Shown piece after piece: positions 9,247-18,594 of a stretch of DNA of 64,000 nucleotides. The notes beneath the pieces are model-generated. The model was not told the DNA's origin, searched no databases, and saw nothing but the letters and a program-made list of their open reading frames with translations. This stretch comes from Anaerolineales bacterium UBA6055 (GTDB lineage: Bacteria; Chloroflexota; Anaerolineae; Aggregatilineales; Phototrophicaceae), in the NCBI GenBank assembly GCA_002428985.1, contig DIYL01000055.1, positions 100,327 through 164,326 on the forward strand, given 5' to 3'. The number at the start of each line of letters is the position of its first letter. The stretch's first letter is position 1. A program made the translations under genes and the position numbers.

Positions 9247-10551
9247 ATGGATAAAGATATAGCAATCGAAATCAACAATGTGTCAAAACAGTATTATGTT
9301 GGGCAGGTTCAACGTAGTTCGGGTTATCGAACAATGCGAGATGTCTTAACAGATGCAATGAAAAGCCCGTTTCAACGGGTTCGCAACATGGTTACAGGTC
9401 AAGCACAAAGTGCTGCAAACCTTACAGATAGTATCTGGGCATTAAAAGATGTGAACTTCTCCGTCAAAAAAGGAGAGGTAATCGGCATTATTGGACATAA
9501 TGGTGCGGGCAAAAGTACCCTGCTTAAGATTTTATCGCGTATTACCGACCCGACAGAAGGTGAAATTGCCTATCGAGGTCGACTTGGGGCGTTATTAGAA
9601 GTCGGTACAGGCTTTCACCCTGAATTGACTGGACGTGAAAATATTTACCTGAATGGTGCAATTTTAGGAATGAAACGATCTGAGATTACTCATCAGTTTG
9701 ATGAGATTGTCGCCTTTGCAGGGGTCGAACAATTTGTTGATACACCTGTGAAACATTATTCGAGCGGTATGTATGTGCGCCTTGCATTTGCTGTTGCTGC
9801 ACATCTTGAACCTGAAATTTTGATTGTGGATGAAGTCTTGTCGGTAGGTGATGCTGCATTCCAAAAGCGTAGCCTCGGTAAGATGCAAGATGTCGCAGGA
9901 TCAGGACGAACAGTATTATTTGTCAGCCATAACATGACGGCAATACAACATTTATGTAACCGTGTCGTTGTACTGAAAAATGGTCAAGTTGTAGACGATA
10001 ATATACCATCTATTGCAATAAAGAAGTACTTGGAGGTTGGGTTGTCTCAATCATCAGGTAAACTAGATGAACGAAAGAATAGGGATGGTACAGGTGATTT
10101 TAAATTCACAAGTATTCGATTTGTTGAGCGAGGAACAAATAACCCAATTATCCAGTCTGGCAACGATATAGATATTCACATCCGTTGTACACTTAAAGAT
10201 CGCGACTATATCAACAATTGCCATGTTGCACTCACGTTTACGGATATATATAACAATATATTGTTTGTCCTATCAACTACATTTCTCAATAAGCCTTTAC
10301 GCTTGGATAACAACACAGAAATTGTATTTCAAGTTGATCGCTTACCCTTAATTGCAGGTCAATACAGCATCAAGGCATGGGGAGCTGTACAAATGGAAAC
10401 AGCAGATCGTATTGAAGATGCTTTTAAACTAGAGGTACAAGAAGGTGATTTCTTTAATTCTGGTAAAACACCTAATGCCAACAGACATGGTTATATTTCA
10501 GTACCACATCTCGTAAAAATAAGAGAGCAGTCTAATTCATATGAACTTTAG
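9247..10551 (+). CDS. wzt: Polysaccharide ABC exporter ATPase with C-terminal glycan-binding domain (Wzt-like)
   Basis: This is a 434-residue ATPase. The nucleotide-binding domain has Walker A GHNGAGKST (residues 83-91), the signature region HYSSGMYVRLAFAVA, Walker B ILIVDEVLSVGD and switch His in FVSHNM. Residues of about 285-434 form an extra beta-rich domain like the Wzt C-terminal domain, which in known O-antigen exporters binds the finished, modified end of the glycan. The following methyltransferase-like gene overlaps it by 11 bases, which fits a cap-and-recognise export scheme; that link is inference. Confidence 0.93.
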   Translation: MDKDIAIEINNVSKQYYVGQVQRSSGYRTMRDVLTDAMKSPFQRVRNMVTGQAQSAANLTDSIWALKDVNFSVKKGEVIGIIGHNGAGKSTLLKILSRITDPTEGEIAYRGRLGALLEVGTGFHPELTGRENIYLNGAILGMKRSEITHQFDEIVAFAGVEQFVDTPVKHYSSGMYVRLAFAVAAHLEPEILIVDEVLSVGDAAFQKRSLGKMQDVAGSGRTVLFVSHNMTAIQHLCNRVVVLKNGQVVDDNIPSIAIKKYLEVGLSQSSGKLDERKNRDGTGDFKFTSIRFVERGTNNPIIQSGNDIDIHIRCTLKDRDYINNCHVALTFTDIYNNILFVLSTTFLNKPLRLDNNTEIVFQVDRLPLIAGQYSIKAWGAVQMETADRIEDAFKLEVQEGDFFNSGKTPNANRHGYISVPHLVKIREQSNSYEL

Positions 10552-11242
10552 AGAACGAACCAAAGCGTACTTATATCGTCGACTATACAAAAGAAACCGT
10601 GTTCATCGCCAGGCAAGGGTATGGTCTAATCAAGAATTGAGAAAATTTTCACATTTATTCACTGGTAAAATCATTAACGTTAGTGCAAAAGATGATTCAG
10701 ATAAAAATGCTGACTACTATAAAAACTACTTCAGTAATGCGGATAAATATCATAAATCAAATTATAGTGAACAACAGGACTTACCCGACGAAATATTCAT
10801 TGATTTGACTGCAGAACTCGATGAGCAGCTAGCGAAGGCTTATGATGTTGTATTTAATCACACAACACTAGAACATATTTTTGAAGTTGATAAAGCTATC
10901 GAAAATCTCTGTCAATTAAGTCGAGATATTGTCATTATTGTTGTACCTTTTATGCAACAAAGCCATGGTAGCGAATACTATGATGACTATTGGAGACTTA
11001 CGCCACTTACGCTGCGTAAATTTCTAGAAAGATCTGGATTTTCTACTATATATGAAAGTGCAAATGATAAACACATGACATCTGTCTATCTTTTCATAAT
11101 AGCTACTTGTCATACTGATAAATGGAAAAATAAGATCCCTTTCGTACGATTGTCGGATACTGGCGTAGGTAGTCAAGCTTTAACGAATTCGACATTATAT
11201 AATTTTATTGAAAAATTTCTGAAACCATCTACTGATGAATAG
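10541..11242 (+). CDS. Class I SAM methyltransferase-like protein with unusual motif I
   Basis: This 233-residue protein matches the second half of a class I methyltransferase: YDVVFNHTTLEHIFEVDKA corresponds to the motif with the LEH signature, followed by the post-motif strand DIVIIVVPF and the YWRLTPLTLRKFLERSGF helix. The first glycine-rich loop (normally like DxGCGxG) is replaced by GKIINVSAKDDSD, so SAM binding either uses a variant loop or is lost. It overlaps the wzt reading frame by 11 bases and the next gene by 8, so these genes are translationally coupled. It may modify the polysaccharide or its terminus. Confidence 0.7.
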   Translation: MNFRERTKAYLYRRLYKRNRVHRQARVWSNQELRKFSHLFTGKIINVSAKDDSDKNADYYKNYFSNADKYHKSNYSEQQDLPDEIFIDLTAELDEQLAKAYDVVFNHTTLEHIFEVDKAIENLCQLSRDIVIIVVPFMQQSHGSEYYDDYWRLTPLTLRKFLERSGFSTIYESANDKHMTSVYLFIIATCHTDKWKNKIPFVRLSDTGVGSQALTNSTLYNFIEKFLKPSTDE

Positions 11243-12170
11243 TTATTCTACTTTAGATAATGTCGCCGTTGTGATACGAGCAAGTGGCGAGCGAACCGAA
11301 CAATTATGCAAGTCTCTGCTCGAAGATGTGATTCCTACACAAAATATTGTTGTGATCCATGAGTCACCGTTTAGCCATGCGGTTTTGCGTACTTGCGAAA
11401 TTGGATTAAGCTATGATTTACCATGGACATTAGCCGTTGATGCTGATGTACTGGTTGACCCTGTAAAAATAGTTGAGTTCATTACATTAGCAGGGCAAAT
11501 GGATACCTCAATATTTAAGTTTAATCCACGTATCATTGATAAGTTACTTTACATGAAACGTCTAGCAGGAGTCCACTTGTATCGAACACACTTGCTTGCT
11601 ATAGCGATGGATCATATTGGTTCTGAATCATTTACAATAAGACCCGAATCATACCTAGCTCATCAAATGGCTGAAATTGGTCATCACTATCAAACAGTTG
11701 ATGTAGTTGTTGGATTGCACGACTTCGAACAATATTATCGAGATTTATTTCGGACACTTATGACACACTCGATACGTCATCCAATGTATCTTCGTCTTCT
11801 GTATCCTTTTTGGCAAGAACTCGCTAGTCAAGATGATGACTATCGTGTTGTTCTCTGGGCATATCAAACCACAAATTTGTTTTCTGTAGACGCAAAGTTA
11901 GATGCGCGTGAATTCTTGGATAATATGGATGACATTTTAACTTTTTTAGGATTATCTGAAAAATCATCGTACATTGACAATATTACAAGCCAGACCACAC
12001 ATGAAAAAGTTACCGACTTATCGCAAGATAAACGACTATTAAACTATACACAGAACTTGGAAAAAATTCGGGCAAATCCGCGTCGTTCACCTAAATATTG
12101 GTTATTTCGTGCTGGTGGAGGTATGAAAGAGATTGGAGCATATATTCAAAAGCGGGCCAGTCAATTTTAG
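11235..12170 (+). CDS. Putative GT-A glycosyltransferase of unassigned family
   Basis: This 311-residue protein is not confidently assigned. Its N-terminal 100 residues look like a GT-A fold, with strand VAVVIRASGER, then IVVIHESPF and an acidic DADVLVDP motif (near residue 69) like the DxD metal/nucleotide-sugar motif. The rest, with many aromatic residues (GLHDFEQYYRDLFRT), has no motif I recognise and carries no membrane helix. The gene starts inside the preceding one (8-base overlap) and ends 10 bases before a GT4 gene, so it belongs to the polysaccharide operon. A sugar transferase is the best guess. Confidence 0.55.
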   Translation: MNSYSTLDNVAVVIRASGERTEQLCKSLLEDVIPTQNIVVIHESPFSHAVLRTCEIGLSYDLPWTLAVDADVLVDPVKIVEFITLAGQMDTSIFKFNPRIIDKLLYMKRLAGVHLYRTHLLAIAMDHIGSESFTIRPESYLAHQMAEIGHHYQTVDVVVGLHDFEQYYRDLFRTLMTHSIRHPMYLRLLYPFWQELASQDDDYRVVLWAYQTTNLFSVDAKLDAREFLDNMDDILTFLGLSEKSSYIDNITSQTTHEKVTDLSQDKRLLNYTQNLEKIRANPRRSPKYWLFRAGGGMKEIGAYIQKRASQF

Positions 12171-12180
12171 GGATAAGCAA

Positions 12181-13308
12181 ATGCGTCTTACACTTTTTCT
12201 ACCACGATTCTATGGGTTACATACATTTGACGAAAAAGGCACAGTTTCACGAGAAGTTGCGATTTATAATGAATTGCATAAACGGGGAATGGAAATACAT
12301 TTCATTACGTATGGTAAAAATGACCTAGAATATCAATCACAACTGCCACATATTCATATTCATACAAACCGACTTATGCCCGATGGACGAATTTATCCAC
12401 GCCTTATCCCCTTGCTTCATGCACCTGTTTTCATGAAGACAGATGTTATCAAAACTCACCAAATGCTTGGTGCAAAATTTGCTATTCAAGCAGGTCAGAT
12501 TTATCGTAAGCCTGTTATTTGTAGGCAAGGTTTCATGTGGTCTTCCAATGAAGCAAGTCTCTATAATGAAGATTTGGATCATCCAAGAGTAAAATATGTT
12601 ATGCAAGCTGAAGAAAAGGTCTGGTCGCGGTCTGCACACATTATGGTGTCCTCATATGAGATGAAAACTAATATTCTTACACGTATTCCAGAAGTATCTG
12701 ATAAATTAACTGTCATCCCTAATAATATTGATGAAACTCTATTTTTGCCTGTATCTACCGAAAAACGCTATGATTTAATCTTTGTGGGTCGATTGAGTAG
12801 TGAAAAGAATCTCTTTGCTCTATTAGATGCTGTAAAACAATTAGATGATGTTTCGATGCTACTTATAGGTGATGGGCCACAGAAGTCTGAAATTCGCACC
12901 CGTATAACAGAAATCGGTGATCGTGTCGAACACCGCGAAAAAGTTCCAAACGACGAATTACCTGAACTCTACAACCAAGCCAGAGCATCTATACTTCCAT
13001 CTTTGTTTGAAGGTATGCCAAAAGTTCTGTTAGAAGCGATGTCATGTGGTGTACCTGTTATCGGGACCGATGTTAGGGGTATACGCGAAGTCATCCAACA
13101 CCAGAGTAATGGATGGTTAAGCGAAGGCACTGATGCCGATGCTCTAAAAGTGGCGATTGAGACTGTACTAGGCGATCAAGAATTACAAGATCGTTTGGGA
13201 GTAAACGCACGCCAGACTATCCTTGACAACTATTCACTAAGCAAGTTAGCAGAAAAAGAACATGCATTGATACAAGATGTCGTAGCAAGAGCAAAACACA
13301 CGATATAA
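12181..13308 (+). CDS. GT4-family glycosyltransferase
   Basis: This is a GT-B glycosyltransferase of about 375 residues. The start is ATG 12181 with AGGG eight bases upstream; a longer frame to 12133 would run into the previous gene. N-terminal residues begin MRLTLFLPRF. The C-terminal donor-binding domain shows VGRLSSEKN and the EX7E motif in EGMPKVLLEAMSCGVP (near residue 278). It is cytoplasmic or membrane-associated, and extends the surface glycan. The next gene is 107 bases downstream, so a new promoter may lie there. Confidence 0.9.
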   Translation: MRLTLFLPRFYGLHTFDEKGTVSREVAIYNELHKRGMEIHFITYGKNDLEYQSQLPHIHIHTNRLMPDGRIYPRLIPLLHAPVFMKTDVIKTHQMLGAKFAIQAGQIYRKPVICRQGFMWSSNEASLYNEDLDHPRVKYVMQAEEKVWSRSAHIMVSSYEMKTNILTRIPEVSDKLTVIPNNIDETLFLPVSTEKRYDLIFVGRLSSEKNLFALLDAVKQLDDVSMLLIGDGPQKSEIRTRITEIGDRVEHREKVPNDELPELYNQARASILPSLFEGMPKVLLEAMSCGVPVIGTDVRGIREVIQHQSNGWLSEGTDADALKVAIETVLGDQELQDRLGVNARQTILDNYSLSKLAEKEHALIQDVVARAKHTI

Positions 13309-13415
13309 AACACTATATTAGGGGATTTTGGCGAAAACAAATTCGTTATTACCCGAATCATTGACTGTTTTTAGTTTTGTCATTCGAGTTTTGACTATCA
13401 ACAAAATGAGAGATT

Positions 13416-14513
13416 ATGCGAATAACAATTGTAATAGGGCAGATGCGTTTGGGGGGTACAGAACGAGTTGTCTCCATTTTGTGTCAACAAATGATTGAAC
13501 GTGGTGATGAAGTCGTCCTCATCAACCTCAGTCATAAACGAACGAACTTTTATAATTTGCACCCTGCCGTCCAACAGATTAGCTTAGATCTGGAAAACAC
13601 TGCATCAAATCGCATAGAAACTCTAAGGAATGTCACACGACGCATACAGTATGTTCGCCGATCGATCCAAGAAGTAAATGCAGATATTGTTATCTCGTTT
13701 ACAGATAAGATCAATATTATTACTCTCTTTGCCAATGCTGGATTAAAATACCCTCACATTATCTCGGTTCGCGCTCACCCAACTTTAAATCGTATACTCT
13801 TGCGAATCGCAACATGGTTAATGTACCCAACAGCTAGCTCCATTGTGAGTGTCAGTAGAGGTGTTGACCTCTGGTATAAATACATTAAATCATCTAAACG
13901 ATTTGTAATAGGCAATCCTGTCCAAGAGGATTTTCTAAATCAAGTACCCACTACAATCACTGAGTACTCTCAATTTCGTATTGTATCACTTGGACGCCTC
14001 GGGGCTGAAAAAAATCATGCGCTACTTATTCGTGCATTTGCAAAAGTTGCTCACCAATTCCCACAATGGCATGTCTACATCTATGGAGATGGTGAAGAAT
14101 ACACTACATTGCAAACATTAATAGAATCATTGGATCTAGCTAAGCAGGTGGTTTTGCATCAACCTGTAACAGATGTGATGCCTGTTCTACTCAATGCATC
14201 AATTTATGTTCAACCGTCTAATTCAGAAGGTTTCCCGAATGCAGTCCTTGAAGCAATGGCATGTAATCTACCGGTAATTGTTACCGACTATCTAGGTGAT
14301 CCTCGGGATTTTTTAACACACGAGGAAACTGGCTTGATTGTTCCGCTTAACAATATTGATGCAATGGCGGACGCACTAACGGACTTAATAACAAATCCAG
14401 AAAAACGTGAAAGACTAGGACAAACAGCAGGATACGTACGTGAGGCATTCTCAACCCAAGGAATTATCGAGCAGTGGTATGATGTTATCAAATCTGTAAT
14501 CAAAGAGAGATAA
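13416..14513 (+). CDS. GT4-family glycosyltransferase
   Basis: This 365-residue GT-B enzyme opens with the acceptor motif GQMRLGGTERVV and carries VSLGRLGAEKNHALLIRAFA and the EX7E motif EGFPNAVLEAMACNLPV (near residue 271). It resembles the PglJ/N-acetylgalactosaminyl transferase branch of GT4, but the donor sugar cannot be fixed by eye. The stop lies three bases before the asparagine-synthase-like gene, so the two are co-transcribed. It probably elongates the exported polysaccharide. Confidence 0.9.
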   Translation: MRITIVIGQMRLGGTERVVSILCQQMIERGDEVVLINLSHKRTNFYNLHPAVQQISLDLENTASNRIETLRNVTRRIQYVRRSIQEVNADIVISFTDKINIITLFANAGLKYPHIISVRAHPTLNRILLRIATWLMYPTASSIVSVSRGVDLWYKYIKSSKRFVIGNPVQEDFLNQVPTTITEYSQFRIVSLGRLGAEKNHALLIRAFAKVAHQFPQWHVYIYGDGEEYTTLQTLIESLDLAKQVVLHQPVTDVMPVLLNASIYVQPSNSEGFPNAVLEAMACNLPVIVTDYLGDPRDFLTHEETGLIVPLNNIDAMADALTDLITNPEKRERLGQTAGYVREAFSTQGIIEQWYDVIKSVIKER

Positions 14514-14516
14514 GCT

Positions 14517-16376
14517 ATGTGTGGTATTTGTGGTGTCTGGTATTTCGATCGGTCACGGTCAGTTGCCCATCAAATTTTATCAAATATGACAGACTCAATT
14601 ATTCATCGTGGACCAGATGAAGATGGTTTTTACATCGAAAAGAATATTGGGCTTGGTTTTCGTCGGCTAAGCATAATTGATGTTGCAGGTAGCCATCAAC
14701 CGATGAGTAATGAAGATCAAAAAATACAATTAGTCTTTAATGGCGAAATCTACAACTATCAAGATTTGCAGAAGAAACTACAAGATAACCATACGTTTGT
14801 TACAAAAGGTGATACCGAGACAATCGTTCATGCTTATGAAGAATATGGGGTTGAATGCTTTACACACCTGCGTGGGATGTTTGGGTTGGCTATCTGGAAT
14901 GAGCGTGAACAACGGTTGGTCGCTGGAGTTGATCGCTTTGGAAAGAAACCATTTTACTATTGGCATGATGACGAAAAAATAATCTTCGGCAGTGAACTGA
15001 AGTGTATTCTACAACACCCCGACCTTCAAAAAGAAATTGATCTAGATGCACTAGATGATTACCTGACTTATGGATATATCTCTGCGCCACGTAGTATTTT
15101 GAAACATGTTAGCAAACTACCTGCTGGACACCGTATGATAGTCAACGCTAATGGCGACATAACAGTTGAGTCATACTGGCATCCACATTTCTGCATGCCC
15201 AATGAATACGACAATCGCCCCTTGCCAGAGCTAGCGGAAGAACTCCGGCATTTACTAATGGAAGCTGTGAAAATTCGTATGATTAGTGATGTTCCACTTG
15301 GTGCATTTCTCAGTGGTGGCGTAGATAGTAGTGCAGTCGTCGCATTAATGAGCTTGCAAAGTGATCGACCTATCAAGACATTTTCGATAGGATTTGAAGA
15401 GAGTGGATTTGATGAGAGTAATTACGCACAACTCATTGCCGATCGTTACAATACTGACCATACACGTCATGTGGTTACATCAGACTTAGAAGAGATTCTA
15501 CCTAAGATTATCAAACAATATGATGAGCCTTTTCTAGATTATTCGAGCATCCCGACGACCTATGTATCGATGATTGCACGTCAACATGTTACTGTTGCAC
15601 TTGGCGGGGACGGTGGAGATGAAGTTTTTGGTGGGTACAATCGGTATCGTTATGGTTTCCGCCATCAATTTCTTCAATCTGTTATTCCTAAATTTGCACG
15701 TCCAATGGTATCTGCAATTGGTGAGAAATTACCCACTTTTGTAAAAGGTCATGCTTTTATTCGTGGCGTAGATAAAGACATGATGCACTGGTTGGAATAT
15801 GCAGTAGCTTTCCATGCTAGTGAACGACGTGAACTCTATACGAACAAATCGCCTAACCTAGTAGCTGAAGGATTCCACCGAGATTTACTATCTCCAACCA
15901 GTAACCATGACATGTTATCACGTTTTCAATATCAAGATATGAACTTTTATCTACCATACGACATTCTAGTAAAGGTAGACCGAGCCAGCATGCTGAACTC
16001 GCTTGAAGTCCGTGCACCACTCCTCGATTATGTATTATTCGAGTTTATGGCAAAAGTTCCACCGAAATATAAAATGTCGAAAACAGGTAGCAAGATACTC
16101 CTTAAAGAAGCAGTGAAAGATCTTGTCCCAAATGACATTCTATATCGAACAAAACAGGGATTTAACTCCCCTATGGAATACTGGTTGCGTGATTCACTGG
16201 CGCCGCTTATGCAAGATAACTTGCTGGATAAAACGGCACAAGAACGTGGACTCTTTGAACACGCCTATGTTTCCAATCTAGTTCAACAACATATAGAGGG
16301 TAGAGCCGATCATAAATGGAAACTATGGGCTTTACTATCATTTGAACTATGGGCGAGAACATATTTAGACACATAA
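14517..16376 (+). CDS. asnB: Glutamine-hydrolysing asparagine synthase-type amidotransferase
   Basis: This is a 619-residue two-domain enzyme. The N-terminal Ntn glutaminase has the nucleophile Cys2 (MCGICGVW), RGPDEDG and FNGEIYN. The synthetase domain has the ATP pyrophosphatase loop SGGVDSS at 266-272 and GGDGGDEVFGGYNRYR. It makes asparagine or, in exopolysaccharide loci, may transfer the amide nitrogen to a carboxyl group on a sugar or carrier. Its position three bases after a glycosyltransferase at the end of the polysaccharide cluster supports the second role, but this is inferred. The family length of about 600-630 matches. Confidence 0.92.
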   Translation: MCGICGVWYFDRSRSVAHQILSNMTDSIIHRGPDEDGFYIEKNIGLGFRRLSIIDVAGSHQPMSNEDQKIQLVFNGEIYNYQDLQKKLQDNHTFVTKGDTETIVHAYEEYGVECFTHLRGMFGLAIWNEREQRLVAGVDRFGKKPFYYWHDDEKIIFGSELKCILQHPDLQKEIDLDALDDYLTYGYISAPRSILKHVSKLPAGHRMIVNANGDITVESYWHPHFCMPNEYDNRPLPELAEELRHLLMEAVKIRMISDVPLGAFLSGGVDSSAVVALMSLQSDRPIKTFSIGFEESGFDESNYAQLIADRYNTDHTRHVVTSDLEEILPKIIKQYDEPFLDYSSIPTTYVSMIARQHVTVALGGDGGDEVFGGYNRYRYGFRHQFLQSVIPKFARPMVSAIGEKLPTFVKGHAFIRGVDKDMMHWLEYAVAFHASERRELYTNKSPNLVAEGFHRDLLSPTSNHDMLSRFQYQDMNFYLPYDILVKVDRASMLNSLEVRAPLLDYVLFEFMAKVPPKYKMSKTGSKILLKEAVKDLVPNDILYRTKQGFNSPMEYWLRDSLAPLMQDNLLDKTAQERGLFEHAYVSNLVQQHIEGRADHKWKLWALLSFELWARTYLDT

Positions 16377-16423
16377 AATTGCGCATTTCGCAAAATAAAA
16401 TGTTCATTTAAACATATAAATTG

Positions 16424-16466
16424 TGCGTTTGTTTGCACTTGACGACAAAGTGCGTAACAATAACCT
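16424..16466 (+). promoter_or_regulatory. Promoter and putative operator of the U32-like/dehydratase operon
   Basis: A -35 box TTGACG (16439-16444) is followed after 16 bases by TAACCT (16461-16466), 29 bases before the GTG at 16496. Directly upstream lies TGCGTTTGTTTGC (16424-16436), and TGCG recurs at 16452. The 13-base element matches 11 of 13 positions of one at 19737-19749 placed the same way before the GH4 promoter. A TTGCG/CGCAA inverted repeat lies at about 16380-16394. Confidence 0.6.
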
Positions 16467-16495
16467 GCATATAGTTAAATGATGGAGGGAGACTC

Positions 16496-17431
16496 GTGAA
16501 AAAAACACGCAGTTTCTTAGAACAACAGGGATTGCCATCAGGCGATCAATATGACTTACCCACATCAACGAAACGCTTCCCCGACGGAGCGCAGTACCGC
16601 ATTGAAATTCCAAGTGTGGAAGGACCTCGTGCATTACAAGCCGTCGTAGACGCAACGCAAACATATGGTGTCAAAATTCAACGTGTCTCACAAGGCAGCG
16701 GTATCTGGATGCTGACAGATGACGAAATTCGTGAGATGGTCACTATCGGTGCAGAGCACCAGATTGAGGTCAGCTTATTTGTTGGACCTCGTGCCGGATG
16801 GGGGACAGGCGCACAAGTCAAAGCATCAGCTGGGAAGAATCTGGGTGCACGGTTACGTGGTATGGATGAAGTGGTTTATGCCACCGAAGATGCGATTCGC
16901 GCTTGTGAGTTGGGGATTCGATCAATTTTGGTTGCTGACGAGGGGCAATTATGGTTGATCAACGAGATGAAAAAATCAGGCAAACTACCCAATGATCTCG
17001 TCTGTAAAATCTCGGTACAAATGGGAGCAGCCAACCCAATTTCAATTCGCCTAGTCGAACAACTGGGCGCAGGAACATACAACGTACCAACTGACTTGAC
17101 CTTACCACAGATAGCTGCTATTCGCTCAGTCGTTGATTTACCGTTGGATATGTATGTCGAAGTCCCTGATGATTTTGGTGGGTTTATTCGTCATTACGAA
17201 GTGCCAGAACTGATTCGGATTGCATCGCCCATTTATGTAAAGTTGGGTTTACGCAACGCACCCAATATTTATCCTTCAGGATTACATATCGAAGATACCG
17301 CAATTAAGCTTGCAAAAGAACGTGTGCATCGAGCGGCGTTGGTACAAGGCATTATTGACCGTTATGGACCGGATGCTGTTATGTCGGATGTTGGTGCAAG
17401 TGATCTAGGTATACCCGTAAAAGGAGACTAA
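16496..17431 (+). CDS. U32-like TIM-barrel protein of sugar-acid operons
   Basis: This 311-residue protein resembles the COG0826/U32 'peptidase' superfamily in its (beta/alpha)8 pattern, for example EVSLFVGPRAGWGTG and a late strand DMYVEVPDDFGGF. It lacks the Cys-containing signature of true U32 proteases, so a protease role is doubtful. GTG start with a strong GGAGGGA at proper spacing. Its stop lies two bases before an enolase-superfamily dehydratase, and the pair share a promoter. A role in sugar-acid metabolism, for example an aldolase- or isomerase-like reaction, is inferred from context only. Confidence 0.6.
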   Translation: MKKTRSFLEQQGLPSGDQYDLPTSTKRFPDGAQYRIEIPSVEGPRALQAVVDATQTYGVKIQRVSQGSGIWMLTDDEIREMVTIGAEHQIEVSLFVGPRAGWGTGAQVKASAGKNLGARLRGMDEVVYATEDAIRACELGIRSILVADEGQLWLINEMKKSGKLPNDLVCKISVQMGAANPISIRLVEQLGAGTYNVPTDLTLPQIAAIRSVVDLPLDMYVEVPDDFGGFIRHYEVPELIRIASPIYVKLGLRNAPNIYPSGLHIEDTAIKLAKERVHRAALVQGIIDRYGPDAVMSDVGASDLGIPVKGD

Positions 17432-17433
17432 AC

Positions 17434-18594
17434 ATGAAAATTACAACTGTCACACCGATGGTCATGGGCACACCGTGGCGCAATTTGTTATATATCAAAG
17501 TCGAAACTGATGAGGGTTTAGTCGGATGGGGTGAGGCGCGTCCGCTGAATCGTGTTGATGCTGTAAAAGGGTATCTTGCCGAAGCTGTTCCACGCTATGT
17601 GGAAGGGCATGATCCATTTAATATCGAAGATTTGACATATCGCATGATGCGCGAAGATTATGGTCGGGCTGGTGAAATTGTCATGACAGGGATTGCTCTG
17701 GTCGAAATGGCATGTTGGGATATCGTCGGGCAAGCTCTTGAACAACCTGTCTATAGGTTGATGGGTGGGGCAGTCCGAGACAAAATTAAAGCATATGCAA
17801 ACGGGTGGTATCGAGTTGAACGAACACCCGAAGCATGGCATCAAGCTGCCAAAGACGTCGTTGATAAAGGGTATCGTGCATTAAAATTTGATCCTTTTGG
17901 TAACGGCTTTTATGAGCTAACGCGCGAAGAGAAAAATAAGTCAATCGCTTTAGTCGAAGCAGTGCATGATGCTGTCGGACCAGATGTTGAGCTATTGATT
18001 GAAATGCACGGTCGCTTTAACCCTGTCACTGCAACAGAAATGATCCGTGATTTAGCTAAATTCCGTCCAGCATGGGTGGAAGAACCTGTACCACCAGAAA
18101 ATCTAAGAGCCTTACGAGATGTGCGCGAAGTCGCAATGCAGTTAGGGGTTCCAGTAGCGACAGGTGAGCGCATTCATACACCATATGAATTCCGTGAATT
18201 ATTTGAATTACAAGCAACTGATATTATTCAGACCGATATTACGCACTTCGGCGGTATCTTGAATATGAAGAAGCTCGCAGGTACAGCCGAGACATATTAT
18301 GTACTTGTCGCACCGCATAATGTTGGCGGTCCCTGTTCAACGATGGCATCAATTCACCTCGCGGCATGTACCACTAATTTCAAGATTCAAGAATACTTCA
18401 ATGATTTCGCAGACCCTCATGTTAAAGAGTCTGCCAATGGTGTACCAGAAGTGATTGATGGGTACTTTGCATTACCAGATAAACCCGGTTTAGGTATTAC
18501 GATTAACGAAGATGTGATTAAAGCGCATCCACCAGAGTCTGTACACTTTAACCTGTATGCCGAAGATTGGCATCGCCGTGATGTCGTCGATTAA
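17434..18594 (+). CDS. Enolase-superfamily sugar-acid dehydratase (mandelate racemase/GalD-ManD-like)
   Basis: This 386-residue protein has the N-terminal capping domain and a (beta/alpha)7-beta barrel of the enolase superfamily. Metal ligands are visible in LLIEMHGRF, WVEEPVP and ATGERIHT. KFDPFG stands where racemases carry Lys-x-Lys, and the late His is in APHNVGG. This pattern fits acid-sugar dehydratases such as D-galactonate or D-mannonate dehydratase rather than racemases. AAGGAG precedes the ATG. It would dehydrate an aldonic acid to a 2-keto-3-deoxy acid; the exact sugar is not determined. It ends overlapping by four bases with the convergent regulator. Confidence 0.88.
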   Translation: MKITTVTPMVMGTPWRNLLYIKVETDEGLVGWGEARPLNRVDAVKGYLAEAVPRYVEGHDPFNIEDLTYRMMREDYGRAGEIVMTGIALVEMACWDIVGQALEQPVYRLMGGAVRDKIKAYANGWYRVERTPEAWHQAAKDVVDKGYRALKFDPFGNGFYELTREEKNKSIALVEAVHDAVGPDVELLIEMHGRFNPVTATEMIRDLAKFRPAWVEEPVPPENLRALRDVREVAMQLGVPVATGERIHTPYEFRELFELQATDIIQTDITHFGGILNMKKLAGTAETYYVLVAPHNVGGPCSTMASIHLAACTTNFKIQEYFNDFADPHVKESANGVPEVIDGYFALPDKPGLGITINEDVIKAHPPESVHFNLYAEDWHRRDVVD

